DNA of 64,000 bases, taken from the NCBI GenBank assembly GCA_944321735.1, contig CALUMK010000009.1:1-64000 (forward strand), given 5' to 3'. The stretch is from an uncultured Bacteroidales bacterium. GTDB lineage: Bacteria; Bacteroidota; Bacteroidia; Bacteroidales; P3. The notes below the pieces were generated by a model, which was not told where the DNA came from, did no database searches, and saw only the letters and a program-made list of their open reading frames with translations. Numbering within the stretch: the first letter of the stretch is position 1; the number at the start of each line of letters is the position of its first letter. A program made the position numbers and the translations under genes. Shown in pieces: positions 45,256 to 54,880 of the stretch.

Positions 45256-46731
45256 TTATTCATAGACGATGCTGAATGTCCAGCTTTCGTTGGCATCGTT
45301 GGTCATACGCAGGCCGGTCACGTAGCCATTCTCGTCCAAGGTGTGTTCTACTTGGTAATTGTAAACCTGATCTTCCTCGACCGGTTCATTCGGGTCGTAA
45401 TCCGATCCTGTATTGAGACGGAAAGAAGAAATCAGGTTCGTACCCCAGTAAGGCATGTAACCGCCAAGGAACAAAGACCAAAAAGAACTGGCCGGCAAAG
45501 CCTGGTCAATGCACAGGAGCAACAGAGCGTTGGGATCTATATTGCTCAACGGATCACCCTCATATTCTTTATTGAACAGGAAAACATCGGAATACTGGAT
45601 ATCCAGACTGGTATGCTGTCCATTGTATATGTCCGAGTAGATTGAACCATTGCACGAATGATTCTCTATATTGTATGTTTCATATTGCATTCCTGTTTCG
45701 GGATCCTCCACATGTCCAGGCACTCCTTCACAATACCAGACAGCATTTTCCTTCAGCAAGCTCTCATCAGAATTTTCATGCCGGTAAGGCTCCACGTCAA
45801 AACGTTCAAGGAAACCCTGATTGTTCTGCTCCATGCCGAAAAAAACATCGGCTATGGCATCCTCTCCGCCATAGCGCAAGGAAGCAGATTCACGCCCGTA
45901 ACCGGTTTCCACATCAAAATAATGCAAGGTCAGCCACCAAGGCCTTCCGTTCAGGTCGATTTCCGCGTTCCCGCGTACTTCCAAATTAGTATAATGCCCG
46001 CCTTCGTCCACTTCGTAATAGATATCCGCGTCCGAACCGCTGACATGGGATACGAACTGGCGGTCATCGTAAGCATACACATAAGATCCTTCCAAGCTTT
46101 CTTCCGGCCCGGAATAGGTATAATCCACCCGGCTTACATAGCGTTTTTCCCGTTCATCCCTGTCTGCCGTCGATTCGCCCGGACTCATCTCATCCCCTTC
46201 CTCCACGGCCACTTGCACGATATTGATTGCCTTGCGAGACTCTCCGCAATAAATATCAATCCGCGCCGAACGGTCGTAACCCGTATTGTTGACCTCCAGG
46301 CTCACCTGCATGGTATAAGTTCCGGCTGTCGAACCGGTTTCCGGATCTATCGAAATCCAATCCAGCGAAAGGTTCTTGGCCATGGCCGCCTGTTTCGACA
46401 TGGGCTGATCGTTATCCGGAACACCGTCCCCGTTCTCTTCCTCAAAACCCGGCTCAGGGGTCACGACCACATCGTCATCATCCCCGCTGCCCGGCACTTC
46501 CGAGTCGCCGATAGTCTGCTCTCCCACCGTCAAGGTTGCCGTCCACGGCCCGGTGGTCGTGAATGTGATCCCGGCACCCTCTCCTACCGAAGTCTCATTA
46601 GGTCCGAGACGATAGGAATCGGACGAACCATCCTCCAAACGAACATCCTTGTTCTCTTCCCTTTCACAAGAAAGTCCAAAAAACAAAAAAAAGGCCGCAA
46701 GCGAAGCTGAAAATGCAAAACGAACCGACAT
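45256..46731 (-). CDS. BACON-like surface lipoprotein
   Basis: About 491 residues from MSVRFAFSASLAAFFLFFGLSC; the lipobox GLSC sets lipidation at the Cys, and the following acidic residues favour surface export. A BACON-like Ig domain (LSLDWISIDPETGSTAGTYTMQVSLEVNNTG...IDIYCGESRKAINIVQ) is split by an Asp-rich linker with GDDDDVVVTPEP. The second half is a DUF4595-like beta domain (VDYTYSG, YYEVDEGGHYTNLEV, LDENGYVTGLRMTNDA). Such proteins often bind glycans or mucin; the ligand is unknown. It is expressed from a TACTTTTG box at 46780-46787 and probably continues into the DUF3791/DUF3990 cassette. Confidence 0.8.
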   Translation of the reverse strand: MSVRFAFSASLAAFFLFFGLSCEREENKDVRLEDGSSDSYRLGPNETSVGEGAGITFTTTGPWTATLTVGEQTIGDSEVPGSGDDDDVVVTPEPGFEEENGDGVPDNDQPMSKQAAMAKNLSLDWISIDPETGSTAGTYTMQVSLEVNNTGYDRSARIDIYCGESRKAINIVQVAVEEGDEMSPGESTADRDEREKRYVSRVDYTYSGPEESLEGSYVYAYDDRQFVSHVSGSDADIYYEVDEGGHYTNLEVRGNAEIDLNGRPWWLTLHYFDVETGYGRESASLRYGGEDAIADVFFGMEQNNQGFLERFDVEPYRHENSDESLLKENAVWYCEGVPGHVEDPETGMQYETYNIENHSCNGSIYSDIYNGQHTSLDIQYSDVFLFNKEYEGDPLSNIDPNALLLLCIDQALPASSFWSLFLGGYMPYWGTNLISSFRLNTGSDYDPNEPVEEDQVYNYQVEHTLDENGYVTGLRMTNDANESWTFSIVYE

Positions 46732-46779
46732 GGCTATTTTCTTTATAATTCCTTTGATTCCTTTTATTTTACTATCTTG

Positions 46780-46787
46780 CAAAAGTA
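46780..46787 (-). promoter_or_regulatory. -7 box of the lipoprotein gene
   Basis: The minus strand reads TACTTTTG, followed ~50 nt later by the lipoprotein ATG. Confidence 0.5.
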
Positions 46788-46959
46788 CAAAAAACACAGG
46801 AAGCGCAAAACGGAAATAAATAAAAGGCCTCAGAGACAAAAGTCCGGTGCGAATACCACCCCTGTCGATTTCTCAATCCATACCGCCCTAAATAATGCCT
46901 GAGGCTAAAACTTCGGCCACTTCGGCATCCCGAACCGCGGTTTTTACGCCAAATTTCCT

Positions 46960-47107
46960 TATCTTCGCAGGTTGAGTGTCCGCCATAGCGGGAATACATG
47001 GACGGATAAACGAAGCGGGATGAGCTGAGACCCCAAGAAACGACCTTCTTTGAAGCCCGCCTGCTTACGGAACACAAAAAAAGCAAAAGAAATACAAACA
47101 AAATACC
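46960..47107 (+). ncRNA. Candidate structured leader of iorAB
   Basis: TATCTTCG (46960-46967) is the probable -7 box. The RNA would begin near 46973. Hairpin 1 is TCCGCCAT (46979-46986) with ATGGaCGGA (46998-47006). Hairpin 2 is GCGGG (47015-47019) with CCCGC (47056-47060), enclosing AAGAA/TTCTT. An alternative closing helix is GTGTCCG (46976-46982) with CGGAACAC (47068-47075), which competes with hairpin 1. A GCTGAGACCCC stretch recalls the TPP riboswitch, but the rest of that core is absent. Function is unproven. Confidence 0.45.
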
Positions 47108-48730
47108 ATGCAAAAACTACTTCTTCTGGGCGATGAAGCCATTGCCCAAGGCGCTTTGGACGCCGGCATCACCGGAGTCTACGCCTACCCAGGAACTCCC
47201 AGCACGGAAGTCACCGAGTACATCCAGCACTCCAAGCTGGCCAAGGAAAAAGGCATCCACTGCACCTGGAGCGCCAACGAAAAGACCGCGATGGAAGAAG
47301 CCATCGGCGTTTCCTACACCGGGCGCAGAGCCTTGGTGTGCATGAAGCACGTAGGTCTGAACGTGGCCGCCGACCCCTTCACCAACTCGGCGGTGACTGG
47401 TGCCAACGGCGGTCTGGTCTATCTGATTGCCGACGACCCCTCGATGCACTCCTCCCAGGACGAACAGGATTCGCGCTATTACGCCCGCTTTGCCCAGATT
47501 CCCTGCCTGGAACCTTCCAATCAGCAGGAAGCCTACGACATGATCCGCTATGCGTTCGACCTTTCCGAAAAACTGCATACGCCGGTCCTCTTCCGAGTAA
47601 CCACCCGTATGGCGCACTCCCGCAGCGGGGTTGAACTGCGCGAAGCCCGCGGCCAGAACGAAATCAAGCTGGATCCGAACCCAAAGCGTTTCATCCTGTT
47701 GCCCGCCAACGCCCGCGTACTCTACCGGGAGCTGCTGGCCAAGCAGAAAGATTTTGAAGCATGCGCCCTCAACGACGGTTTCAACCGCTACGAAGACGGC
47801 AGCGACAAGAGCCTGGGTATCATTGCCTGCGGTATCGGCTACAACTACCTGATGGAAAACTACGCCAACGGCAAGTGTCCTCACCCGGTATTGAAAATCA
47901 GCCAGTATCCTATCCCCCGCGCCTCGGTCAAGAAGATGATGGCCGAATGCGACAAGGTCTTGGTGGTGGAAGAAGGCTATCCTATCTACGAAGAACTGAT
48001 CCGCGGCTATCTGGACGAAAGCGGCAAGATTCTGGGCCGCTTGGACGGCACGTTGCCCCGCGACGGGGAATTGAACCCCAACTTGCTGGCGGCCGCCTTG
48101 GGAATGCCCAAGACCTGCGGCGAACCGATTCCCGACGTGGTCGTGGCCCGTCCGCCATCGCTCTGCAACGGCTGCCCGCACGCCGACTCCTACATGGCCT
48201 TGAATGAAGCCATGAAAGACTTCGGCAAGGGACACGTATTTGCCGATATCGGATGCTACACCTTGGGTGCGCTGCCTCCGTACAACGCCATTTACTCCAC
48301 CGTCGATATGGGTGCTTCCATCACGATGGCCAAAGGTGCCGTGGATTCCGGCTTTGCCCCGGCGGTAGCCGTCATCGGCGACTCCACCTTTACCCATTCG
48401 GGCATGACAGGCCTCTTGGATGCGGTCAACGACAAGACACCTATCACGGTGATGATCCTCGACAACTCCACCACCGGTATGACCGGGGGGCAGGATTCGG
48501 CGGCCTTCGGCAAAATCGAATCGATCTGCATGGGTCTGGGCGTTGAAAAGGAACATATCCGCGTGATTAAGCCGCTCAAGAACCACCACGAAGAAAACGT
48601 TCAGGTAATCAAGGAAGAAATCGCTTACCAAGGGGTTTCGGTGATTATCCCGCGTCGTGAATGCATCCAGACGGCGGCCCGCCACGCCAAGGAAGCAGCC
48701 CGTGCCAAAGCCGCTGCCGAAAAGAAATAA
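47108..48730 (+). CDS. iorA: Indolepyruvate:ferredoxin oxidoreductase alpha subunit, without ferredoxin domain
   Basis: 540 residues. The N-terminal pyrimidine-binding/transketolase-like part (GVYAYPGTPSTEVTEYI, SANEKTAMEEAIGVSY) is followed by a C-terminal TPP domain (SLCNGCPHADSYM, GDSTFTHSGMTGLLDAV, LDNSTTGMTGGQDS). The family oxidatively decarboxylates aryl-pyruvates to aryl-acetyl-CoA with ferredoxin reduction, or runs in reverse to make aromatic amino acids. Many archaeal IorA end in a two-cluster ferredoxin domain; here RRECIQTAARHAKEAARAKAAAEKK replaces it, so only one Cys remains and electrons must leave another way. The beta subunit follows. Confidence 0.92.
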   Translation: MQKLLLLGDEAIAQGALDAGITGVYAYPGTPSTEVTEYIQHSKLAKEKGIHCTWSANEKTAMEEAIGVSYTGRRALVCMKHVGLNVAADPFTNSAVTGANGGLVYLIADDPSMHSSQDEQDSRYYARFAQIPCLEPSNQQEAYDMIRYAFDLSEKLHTPVLFRVTTRMAHSRSGVELREARGQNEIKLDPNPKRFILLPANARVLYRELLAKQKDFEACALNDGFNRYEDGSDKSLGIIACGIGYNYLMENYANGKCPHPVLKISQYPIPRASVKKMMAECDKVLVVEEGYPIYEELIRGYLDESGKILGRLDGTLPRDGELNPNLLAAALGMPKTCGEPIPDVVVARPPSLCNGCPHADSYMALNEAMKDFGKGHVFADIGCYTLGALPPYNAIYSTVDMGASITMAKGAVDSGFAPAVAVIGDSTFTHSGMTGLLDAVNDKTPITVMILDNSTTGMTGGQDSAAFGKIESICMGLGVEKEHIRVIKPLKNHHEENVQVIKEEIAYQGVSVIIPRRECIQTAARHAKEAARAKAAAEKK

Positions 48731-48746
48731 GGTCGGAAACCGAAAA

Positions 48747-48812
48747 CTCCGCGGCGGAGGCTCGCAAAAGCCAGCCTGCCGTGCTTCAAAGCCGTCGGCA
48801 TCGACCGCGGAG
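48747..48812 (+). other. Intercistronic hairpin between iorA and iorB
   Basis: CTCCGCGG at 48747-48754 pairs perfectly with CCGCGGAG at 48805-48812 across a 50-nt loop, just before AAAAAAGTTCAG and the iorB ATG. It could shape processing or differential expression of the two subunits; there is no T-run for termination. Confidence 0.5.
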
Positions 48813-48834
48813 CTTTCCTAAAAAAGTTCAGAAA

Positions 48835-49407
48835 ATGAAAAAAGACATCATATTAGCGGGCGTGGGAGGCCAAGGTATCCTCTCTATCGCCACCGTTATC
48901 GGCCGTGTTGCCGTGACGAACGGAATGTACCTGAAACAGGCCGAGGTACACGGCATGAGCCAGCGTGGCGGGGACGTGCAGTCGCACTTGCGCATCTCCA
49001 CCGAACCTATCGCTTCCGACCTGATTCCCGAAGGCAAGGCCGACATGATCATCTCGGTAGAACCGATGGAATCGTTGCGCTACCTGCCCATGCTGCACGA
49101 AGGAGGCTGGGTCATCACCAACACCGAACCTTTCAAGAACGTGCCCAACTACCCGGCCGATGCCGACTTGGAAGCCGCTCTGAAGAAGGTGAAGAACATC
49201 GTGGCTTTCAACGCCGATGCCTTGGCCAAGGAAATCAAGGCCCCGCGTTCGGCCAACATGGTCATCCTCGGTGCTGCCACCGCCCAGCTGGGTCTGCCTT
49301 ACGAAGAATTCGAAAAGGCTGTCCGCGCCATCTTTGCCAATAAAGGCGAAGAAATCGTGGAAACCAACATCAAGGCATTAGCCCTGGGCCGCGAACAGGC
49401 AAAGTAA
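48835..49407 (+). CDS. iorB: Indolepyruvate:ferredoxin oxidoreductase beta subunit
   Basis: 190 residues from MKKDIILAGVGGQGILSIATVIG; the upstream in-frame extension overlaps iorA and has no similarity. GVGGQG, QAEVHGMSQRGGDVQSHLRI and NMVILGAATAQLGLP are the gamma-type 2-oxoacid oxidoreductase signatures. Together with IorA it makes the working enzyme in the cytoplasm. It begins 104 bp after iorA, across a hairpin. Confidence 0.93.
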   Translation: MKKDIILAGVGGQGILSIATVIGRVAVTNGMYLKQAEVHGMSQRGGDVQSHLRISTEPIASDLIPEGKADMIISVEPMESLRYLPMLHEGGWVITNTEPFKNVPNYPADADLEAALKKVKNIVAFNADALAKEIKAPRSANMVILGAATAQLGLPYEEFEKAVRAIFANKGEEIVETNIKALALGREQAK

Positions 49408-49528
49408 TTAACATCCATCCAACAAATCCCCGACTAAACCGATGCGAATCCGCAAACGCCCGAAAAACGACTCCTGGGTTCTTGCCAGAATAGCCGGGGA
49501 TTTTCATATTCGCAAAAGTCACAATACC

Positions 49529-49897
49529 ATGAGAAAAATTTTTGCTTTCATCGGAATCGCGTTCCTGTTCGCGCTTCTGACCGGCTGCAGCACAGCCAAG
49601 TACAACACCAGCAACCATCTGAACACCGAGACCCAAATTGTCTTGAGCGAAGCCAACTACAAAATCATCAAACAGGTCACCGGGTATGCCGAGACCACGA
49701 AAGTTTTCGGCATCGGAGGACTTTCCCGCCGTGCTTGCGAAGCCAACGCTTATGCTGACATGGTGGCCAACGCCAACCTGCAAGGTTCCCAAGCCATCAT
49801 CAATGTGAGCTTCGACGACAAGGGAAAAGGATTCCTGCCTATCGTATGGATCCGCACGGTTACGGCCAAAGGCTATGTGATTGAATTCACAAAATAA
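49529..49897 (+). CDS. Small lipoprotein, DUF6567-like
   Basis: 122 residues from MRKIFAFIGIAFLFALLTGCST; lipobox LTGC gives a lipid anchor. The body (TQIVLSEANYKIIKQVTGYAETTKVFGIGG, EANAYADMVANANLQGSQAIINVSFDD, TAKGYVIEF) matches a small Bacteroidetes lipoprotein family I recall as DUF6567. Function is unknown. A terminator follows at 49958. Confidence 0.75.
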   Translation: MRKIFAFIGIAFLFALLTGCSTAKYNTSNHLNTETQIVLSEANYKIIKQVTGYAETTKVFGIGGLSRRACEANAYADMVANANLQGSQAIINVSFDDKGKGFLPIVWIRTVTAKGYVIEFTK

Positions 49898-49957
49898 GCC
49901 AACCGGGCAGAAAGCCGACAGAAAGCGGGCCGAACGGCCCGAACCTCATCTTCATGC

Positions 49958-49994
49958 AAAGCGACCCGACAGAATCTTCCAAGGGTCGCTTTTG
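49958..49994 (+). terminator. Terminator after the DUF6567-like gene
   Basis: AAAGCGACCC pairs with GGGTCGCTTT across 15 nt, followed by TTG. A smaller GGGCC/GGCCC hairpin lies just upstream. Confidence 0.75.
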
Positions 49995-50112
49995 TCATAT
50001 CTGGCATTGAATCCAATACCCGCATTTCCAAACATTATCCTGTTTTTTTAAGCCGCCCGGTCGCCGGTATCTTCTTTTTAGCTAACTTCGCAGAATCAAA
50101 ACAATCAAAACG

Positions 50113-50499
50113 ATGAAACGCATTTTATCCAGAATCTCGATAACCGCTCTCTTATTATCATCCGTACTGCTTTCGGCCTGCCATAGCAACCGTCCCGAAC
50201 CCTTCTTGGACAAAGAACAGATGGTCGGCCTTCTTACCGAAATCCGTCTGGCAGAATCCCGGCTCTACAACGACCGGGAAACCGATACAAAGATTTCCGA
50301 CAAAGTGATGGAACAAAGGGCGCTGGATATCTACGTTCCCATTTTCAAGGAATACGGGATCAACTACCGACAATATCAAAACCTCCTCACTTACTACATG
50401 AACCACCCGGACGACCTGGAGGAAATCATGCAGGAAGTAGCCGATAAGCTTACCCGCCAGGAGGCCGAGTTCGACGGGAAAGAAAACCGGAATCAATAA
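50113..50499 (+). CDS. DUF4296 lipoprotein
   Basis: 128 residues. Signal peptide with lipobox LSAC (Cys23). The body FLDKEQMVGLLTEIRLAESRLY...YGINYRQYQNLLTYYMNHPDDLEEIMQEV is the helical DUF4296 domain, common and uncharacterised in Bacteroidetes. A TAACTTCG box at ~50082 serves as promoter. It is a single gene with its own terminator. Confidence 0.88.
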   Translation: MKRILSRISITALLLSSVLLSACHSNRPEPFLDKEQMVGLLTEIRLAESRLYNDRETDTKISDKVMEQRALDIYVPIFKEYGINYRQYQNLLTYYMNHPDDLEEIMQEVADKLTRQEAEFDGKENRNQ

Positions 50500-50531
50500 G
50501 CTTCAGAATATCGGTTACCGACATTCTATGA

Positions 50532-50580
50532 AAAAGCCCACGCCGGATGCATGGAAAAATGCAACCCAGCGTGGGCTTTT
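50532..50580 (+). terminator. Terminator after the DUF4296 gene
   Basis: AAAAGCCCACGC pairs perfectly with GCGTGGGCTTTT, with an inner GCAT/ATGC, ending in T-run. The A-run on the other side may let it serve frdB as well. Confidence 0.8.
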
Positions 50581-50610
50581 AAGTATCCTGCCGAACCTCC
50601 ATCGAAACCG

Positions 50611-50877
50611 GCTTTTTAGTGGTTGGATACGAGGCACCGCAGCGAAGCGCGGCGAGGGAACACAGCGTCCGGCAAACTGCTTTTATGGCGAGCAGATGCA
50701 AGGCTTGCGCGGGTGAGAAAAGCGGAGCGTACACCTCAATGCTGCGGAATGAAAGCGCATTTTTAGCGGTTGGATACGAGGCACCGCAGCGAAGCGCGGC
50801 GAGGGAGTGTACTAATTGTACATGACCGAGCCGCGCAAGCTGCGTAACGAAGTAGACACCGCTAAAAATGCGCTTTC
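50611..50877. repeat. Composite repeat and palindrome overlapping the frdB stop codon
   Basis: A 49-bp near-identical direct repeat (GGTTGGATACGAGGCACCGC...) starts at 50611 and 50757. The right part is a palindrome: GAAAGCGCATTTTTAGCGG at 50751-50769 and its perfect complement at 50859-50877, with GTGTACTAATTGTACATG in the centre. The right arm includes the last four frdB sense codons and its TAG (50862-50864). The left part shares GATGCAAGGC and GTGAGAAAAGCGGAGCGTAC with the palindrome at 9913. Confidence 0.75.
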
Positions 50878-51599
50878 ATAAACTCCCGATTCAACTTCGC
50901 AATATGCAAAATCTTAATCCCCTTCGGGCATTCGGCTTCGCAAGCCCCGGTATTGGTACAGTTCCCGAAACCGAGCTCGTCCATCTTGGCAACCATCTTC
51001 TTGACACGTTCGGCAGCTTCCAGACGGCCTTGCGGCAAATGCGCCAAGTGCGACACCTTGGCCGAAACGAACAGCATGGCCGAAGCGTTCTTGCAAGCAG
51101 CCACGCAAGCCCCGCAGCCGATGCAGGCAGCCGCATCCATCGCGGTATCGGCATCTTTCTTGGGAATGGGAATCGCATTCCCATCGGGCACCCCGCCGGT
51201 CGTGGCTGAAATGAAACCGCCGGCCTGGATAATCTTGTCGAAAGCCTGACGATCCACCACCAAGTCCTTGATGATAGGGAAAGCGGCACTCCGCCACGGC
51301 TCGATATAAATCGTCTCGCCCGACTTGAACTTGCGCATGTGCAACTGGCAAGTGGTCACCTGGCTGTCAGGCCCGTGCGGATGCCCGTTGATATAAAGGC
51401 TGCACATACCGCAAATCCCTTCGCGGCAATCGTGGTCGAAGCAGACCGGTTCCACACCTTGCGCCACCAAAGACTCATTCAATATATCCAACATTTCCAG
51501 GAAAGAGCAATCCGGAGAAATATTGGTAACCTTATAGGTTTCAAAGCGTCCCTTGGCCTTCGGACCTTCCTGACGCCATACTTTCAATGTAAAATCCAT
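50862..51599 (-). CDS. frdB: Fumarate reductase/succinate dehydrogenase iron-sulfur subunit
   Basis: 245 residues. The N-terminal [2Fe-2S] ligands lie in [20 protein letters not shown]. The C-terminal cluster motifs are [16 protein letters not shown] and [15 protein letters not shown]. It passes electrons between the flavoprotein and the heme b membrane subunit. It is the last gene of the C-A-B operon, 82 bp after frdA. Its final codons (MKAHF, TAG) lie inside the palindrome described above, so the C-terminus may have been altered by that element. Confidence 0.95.
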   Translation of the reverse strand: MDFTLKVWRQEGPKAKGRFETYKVTNISPDCSFLEMLDILNESLVAQGVEPVCFDHDCREGICGMCSLYINGHPHGPDSQVTTCQLHMRKFKSGETIYIEPWRSAAFPIIKDLVVDRQAFDKIIQAGGFISATTGGVPDGNAIPIPKKDADTAMDAAACIGCGACVAACKNASAMLFVSAKVSHLAHLPQGRLEAAERVKKMVAKMDELGFGNCTNTGACEAECPKGIKILHIAKLNREFMKAHF

Positions 51600-51681
51600 T
51601 TTTCTTCGCTTTTACAGGTTCTGAAAACCCGCCGGACCGAAGCACGGGAAAGCCCGAAAGCCGACGGGTTCCAACGAATCT

Positions 51682-53628
51682 TTAGTTCTTGTAATTACGG
51701 GTTGCCACCTTGATATTTTCGTATTCCAAGGGTTCAATGTGGCGTTCCGGTTCAATTCCTTCGCCCTTGTATTCCCAAGCAGCCACATGCATGAAATGCT
51801 CGTCGTCGCGCTTGGCTTCACCGTCTTCGGTCTGGTATTCTTCGCGGAAGTGACCACCGCAGGATTCCTCGCGATTGAGGGCATCCTTGGCCATCAGTTC
51901 GCCCAATTCCAGGAAGTCGGCCAGACGCAAGGCCTTTTCCAGTTCCGGGTTCATCTCGTTGGCCGTCCCGACCACTTTCAAAGTCTTCCAGAACTCGGCA
52001 CGCAACTTCTTGATTTCGTCAATGGCCTTTTCCAAGCTTTCCTTGGTACGGCCCATGCCGACATATTCCCACATGATATGGCCCAGACGCTTGTGAATCG
52101 AATCGGGCGACTCGTTGCCGTTGATAGCGAACAAGCCCTCAATCTTGCTGCGGACGGCCTTTTCCGCCTCATCGAATTCCGGCGTGTCGGTCGGCACCGC
52201 CCCATCCGAAATATGCGAGGAAAGGAAGTTCTGCAAGGTATAAGGAATCACGAAATAACCATCCGACAGACCCTGCATCAAGGCCGAAGCCCCAAGACGG
52301 TTGGCACCGTGGTCGGAGAAGTTGGCCTCGCCCAAGGCGAACAAGCCCGGAATGGTGGTCTGCAATTCATAATCGACCCAAAGCCCGCCCATCGTGTAAT
52401 GGACAGCCGGGTAAATCTTCATCGGCACTTCGTAGGGGTTCTCATCCGTGATTTTCTGATACATCTGGAAGAGGTTGCCGTAACGTTCCTCAATCTTGTG
52501 ACGACCCAGACGCTCAATAGCGCTCTTGAAGTCCAGGAAAACGGCACGGCCGGTGTTGTTGACCCCGTAACCGGCATCGCAACGTTCCTTGGCGGCACGC
52601 GAAGCCACGTCGCGCGGCACCAAGTTCCCGAACGCCGGGTAGCGGCGTTCCAGATAATAGTCGCGCTTTTCTTCCGGAATATCGTTGGCCGTGATTTCGC
52701 CTCTTTGCAGGCGTTCGGCATCGCTCTTTTCCTTGGGAACCCAGATACGGCCATCGTTACGCAAGCTTTCGCTCATCAATGTCAGCTTGCTCTGGTAATC
52801 GCCATGCACCGGAATACAAGTGGGGTGAATCTGCGTGAAGCAAGGATTGGCGAAGAACGCGCCCTTTTTATAGGCTTTCCAAGCCGCCCCGCCATTGCTG
52901 TTCATGGCATTGGTACTCAAGAAATAAACATTCCCATAGCCACCGGTGCAGAGCAATACGGCATGGGCCGAATAGCGTTCCAGCTCGCCGGTAACCAAGT
53001 TGCGGCAAATGATCCCGCTGGCATGGCCTTCCTTGTTGAGCACCAAATCCATCATCTCGCGACGGGCATAGAGCTTCACGCTGCCCTTGGCGATTTCGCT
53101 GCTCAAAGCCCCGTAAGCCCCCAACAGCAACTGCTGCCCGGTCTGGCCTTTGGCATAGAAGGTACGCGAAACCTGCGCCCCGCCGAAAGAACGGTTGTCC
53201 AAATAACCGGCGTAATCGCGGGCAAAAGGCACGCCCTGCGCCACGCACTGGTCGATGATATTGTTGCTCACTTCAGCCAAACGATAGACATTGGCCTCAC
53301 GGGCGCGGTAGTCGCCCCCCTTGATGGTATCGTAAAACAAACGGTAAACGCTGTCGCCATCGTTCTGATAGTTCTTGGCGGCATTGATACCCCCTTGGGC
53401 GGCAATCGAGTGCGCCCGACGAGGACTATCGGAAATACAGAAAATCTTCACATTGAAGCCTAAAGCTCCCAAAGAGGCAGCCGCCGAAGCACCGGCCAGC
53501 CCCGTACCTACCACAATCACATCCAGCTTGCGCTTGTTGGCAGGGTTTACCAGATGCTGAGAGGCTTTGTATTTGGTCCATTTTTCAGCCAAAGGCCCGG
53601 AGGGCACTTTTGAATCCAGCTTATTCAT
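51682..53628 (-). CDS. frdA: Fumarate reductase/succinate dehydrogenase flavoprotein subunit
   Basis: 648 residues. FAD-binding [21 protein letters not shown] is followed by [20 protein letters not shown] with the covalent-FAD His. The substrate-site motifs include [11 protein letters not shown], and [25 protein letters not shown]. In Bacteroidales this enzyme reduces fumarate as the terminal step of succinate fermentation, coupled to menaquinol. It lies between frdC (130 bp upstream) and frdB. Confidence 0.96.
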   Translation of the reverse strand: MNKLDSKVPSGPLAEKWTKYKASQHLVNPANKRKLDVIVVGTGLAGASAAASLGALGFNVKIFCISDSPRRAHSIAAQGGINAAKNYQNDGDSVYRLFYDTIKGGDYRAREANVYRLAEVSNNIIDQCVAQGVPFARDYAGYLDNRSFGGAQVSRTFYAKGQTGQQLLLGAYGALSSEIAKGSVKLYARREMMDLVLNKEGHASGIICRNLVTGELERYSAHAVLLCTGGYGNVYFLSTNAMNSNGGAAWKAYKKGAFFANPCFTQIHPTCIPVHGDYQSKLTLMSESLRNDGRIWVPKEKSDAERLQRGEITANDIPEEKRDYYLERRYPAFGNLVPRDVASRAAKERCDAGYGVNNTGRAVFLDFKSAIERLGRHKIEERYGNLFQMYQKITDENPYEVPMKIYPAVHYTMGGLWVDYELQTTIPGLFALGEANFSDHGANRLGASALMQGLSDGYFVIPYTLQNFLSSHISDGAVPTDTPEFDEAEKAVRSKIEGLFAINGNESPDSIHKRLGHIMWEYVGMGRTKESLEKAIDEIKKLRAEFWKTLKVVGTANEMNPELEKALRLADFLELGELMAKDALNREESCGGHFREEYQTEDGEAKRDDEHFMHVAAWEYKGEGIEPERHIEPLEYENIKVATRNYKN

Positions 53629-53758
53629 ATATGGTTTTATTTTTTGCAGTTATTAATCGGAATCCCGCATCAGCCTTGCGCCAAGCAAGTTCCAGTTTTT
53701 GCAGCCGTCCTCCGAACGCATGAACGGAAACGGTTGCCTAAAAGCGAATCGGCATCGG

Positions 53759-54601
53759 CTAATACAGAATATTCATCCCGATAGCCACAGCCCAGAACAT
53801 CAACACGATGATGACTGCATAAATCGCACCTACAGCCTTTACCGGCTTGTCTACCCGGGGACCGTTCATGCCCAAGGTGTGGAAGGCCGAAGGAAAAGCG
53901 TGAATCAAATGGATTCCCAATGCCAGCAACAGTACCAAATAGATAATCAGATAGGCCGTGTTATTGAAAAGTTCCTTGGCCATATTGTAGAAGTCTGGTT
54001 CGTAATGAGTGAAACCGGCCCCGAAAACCTGCGTCAAATCCGCCTTTGAGATATTGTCGGCCACTTGTTTGATCTGAGGACCGGATATGGAATCCATTTC
54101 CGTAAACATGGTGTTCAGTTGCGCAAGACGGTCTTGATCCTGCAACAGGCTGGCTTGGTCGATATATTGGGTATCTTTCAGCTCCACCATGTATTTGCCT
54201 TCCACGATGCCCAACTTCACAAAATAGAAGTTCACCATATGCAAGCAGAGGAAGATGAACACCAAGATACCCGTGTAAATCATGAACTTGGAACCTGCCT
54301 GGGTACGGGATTTGTTGCTGACCTTGTAACCTACCGGACGAGCCCGCCAGTTCTGAATCTGCAAGATAATCCCAATCAGGATATGGAGAACGAAGACAGC
54401 AAACAGCACCACTTCAAACACCTTGACTATGTAATTGGTGCCCATGAAGTGCGCGGCTGCGCGGAACCATTCTCCGCCATCGGAGCGTAACATGCACAGG
54501 TTGATGCCACCGTGCAACAACAGAAAGAGCATCAGAAAGAGCCCTAACAATGCCAAGGTGATTTTCTGCGTCACCGAAGCCATTTTCAGAAATTTAGACA
54601 T
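53759..54601 (-). CDS. frdC: Fumarate reductase/succinate dehydrogenase cytochrome b subunit
   Basis: About 280 residues from MSKFLKMASVTQKI, the conserved beginning; a Met 11 codons upstream (54634) is possible. Five membrane helices are visible (LALLGLFLMLFLLLHGGINL, VFEVVLFAVFVLHILIGIIL, MIYTGILVFIFLCLHMVNFYFV, NTAYLIIYLVLLLALGIHLIHAF, VGAIYAVIIVLMFWAVAIG) with His heme ligands, as in the two-heme Wolinella-type single anchor. It docks FrdAB and exchanges electrons with menaquinone. Confidence 0.93.
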   Translation of the reverse strand: MSKFLKMASVTQKITLALLGLFLMLFLLLHGGINLCMLRSDGGEWFRAAAHFMGTNYIVKVFEVVLFAVFVLHILIGIILQIQNWRARPVGYKVSNKSRTQAGSKFMIYTGILVFIFLCLHMVNFYFVKLGIVEGKYMVELKDTQYIDQASLLQDQDRLAQLNTMFTEMDSISGPQIKQVADNISKADLTQVFGAGFTHYEPDFYNMAKELFNNTAYLIIYLVLLLALGIHLIHAFPSAFHTLGMNGPRVDKPVKAVGAIYAVIIVLMFWAVAIGMNILY

Positions 54602-54767
54602 ATCTGTTTTGTTTTTATTTGCTTCCTTTGCCATCCATTCCTGCCGCCCCCGCTTTCCTTATGACCGCCACAGGCCGCAAGAGTCCCTCTTCTTGCAGAC
54701 CCCGAAGCCGCAAACTCCACGCATCCTCGCCGGCCCTCCATACCTGAATCCGCTCCGCAAAGACGGG

Positions 54768-54775
54768 CAAAAGTA
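54768..54775 (-). promoter_or_regulatory. -7 box of the frdCAB operon
   Basis: The minus strand reads TACTTTTG, with ATATCTTTG just upstream as a second candidate. The leader would be ~160 nt. Confidence 0.5.
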
Positions 54776-54880
54776 CAAAGATATGCGCAATAGCCGAAAA
54801 TTTCAATGGAGAAAAATAGGAGGCCACAGAACAGCAAGCTTGCTCTGCTCGCGGTTTCACCTCCGCGCCACAGCCCTCAT

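Noticed and set aside
46976-47075. TPP riboswitch upstream of iorA
   Set aside because: The CTGAGA piece is present, but the second conserved half (CCTGAT...GATAAT-GCCAGCG) is absent, so only a generic structured leader is claimed.
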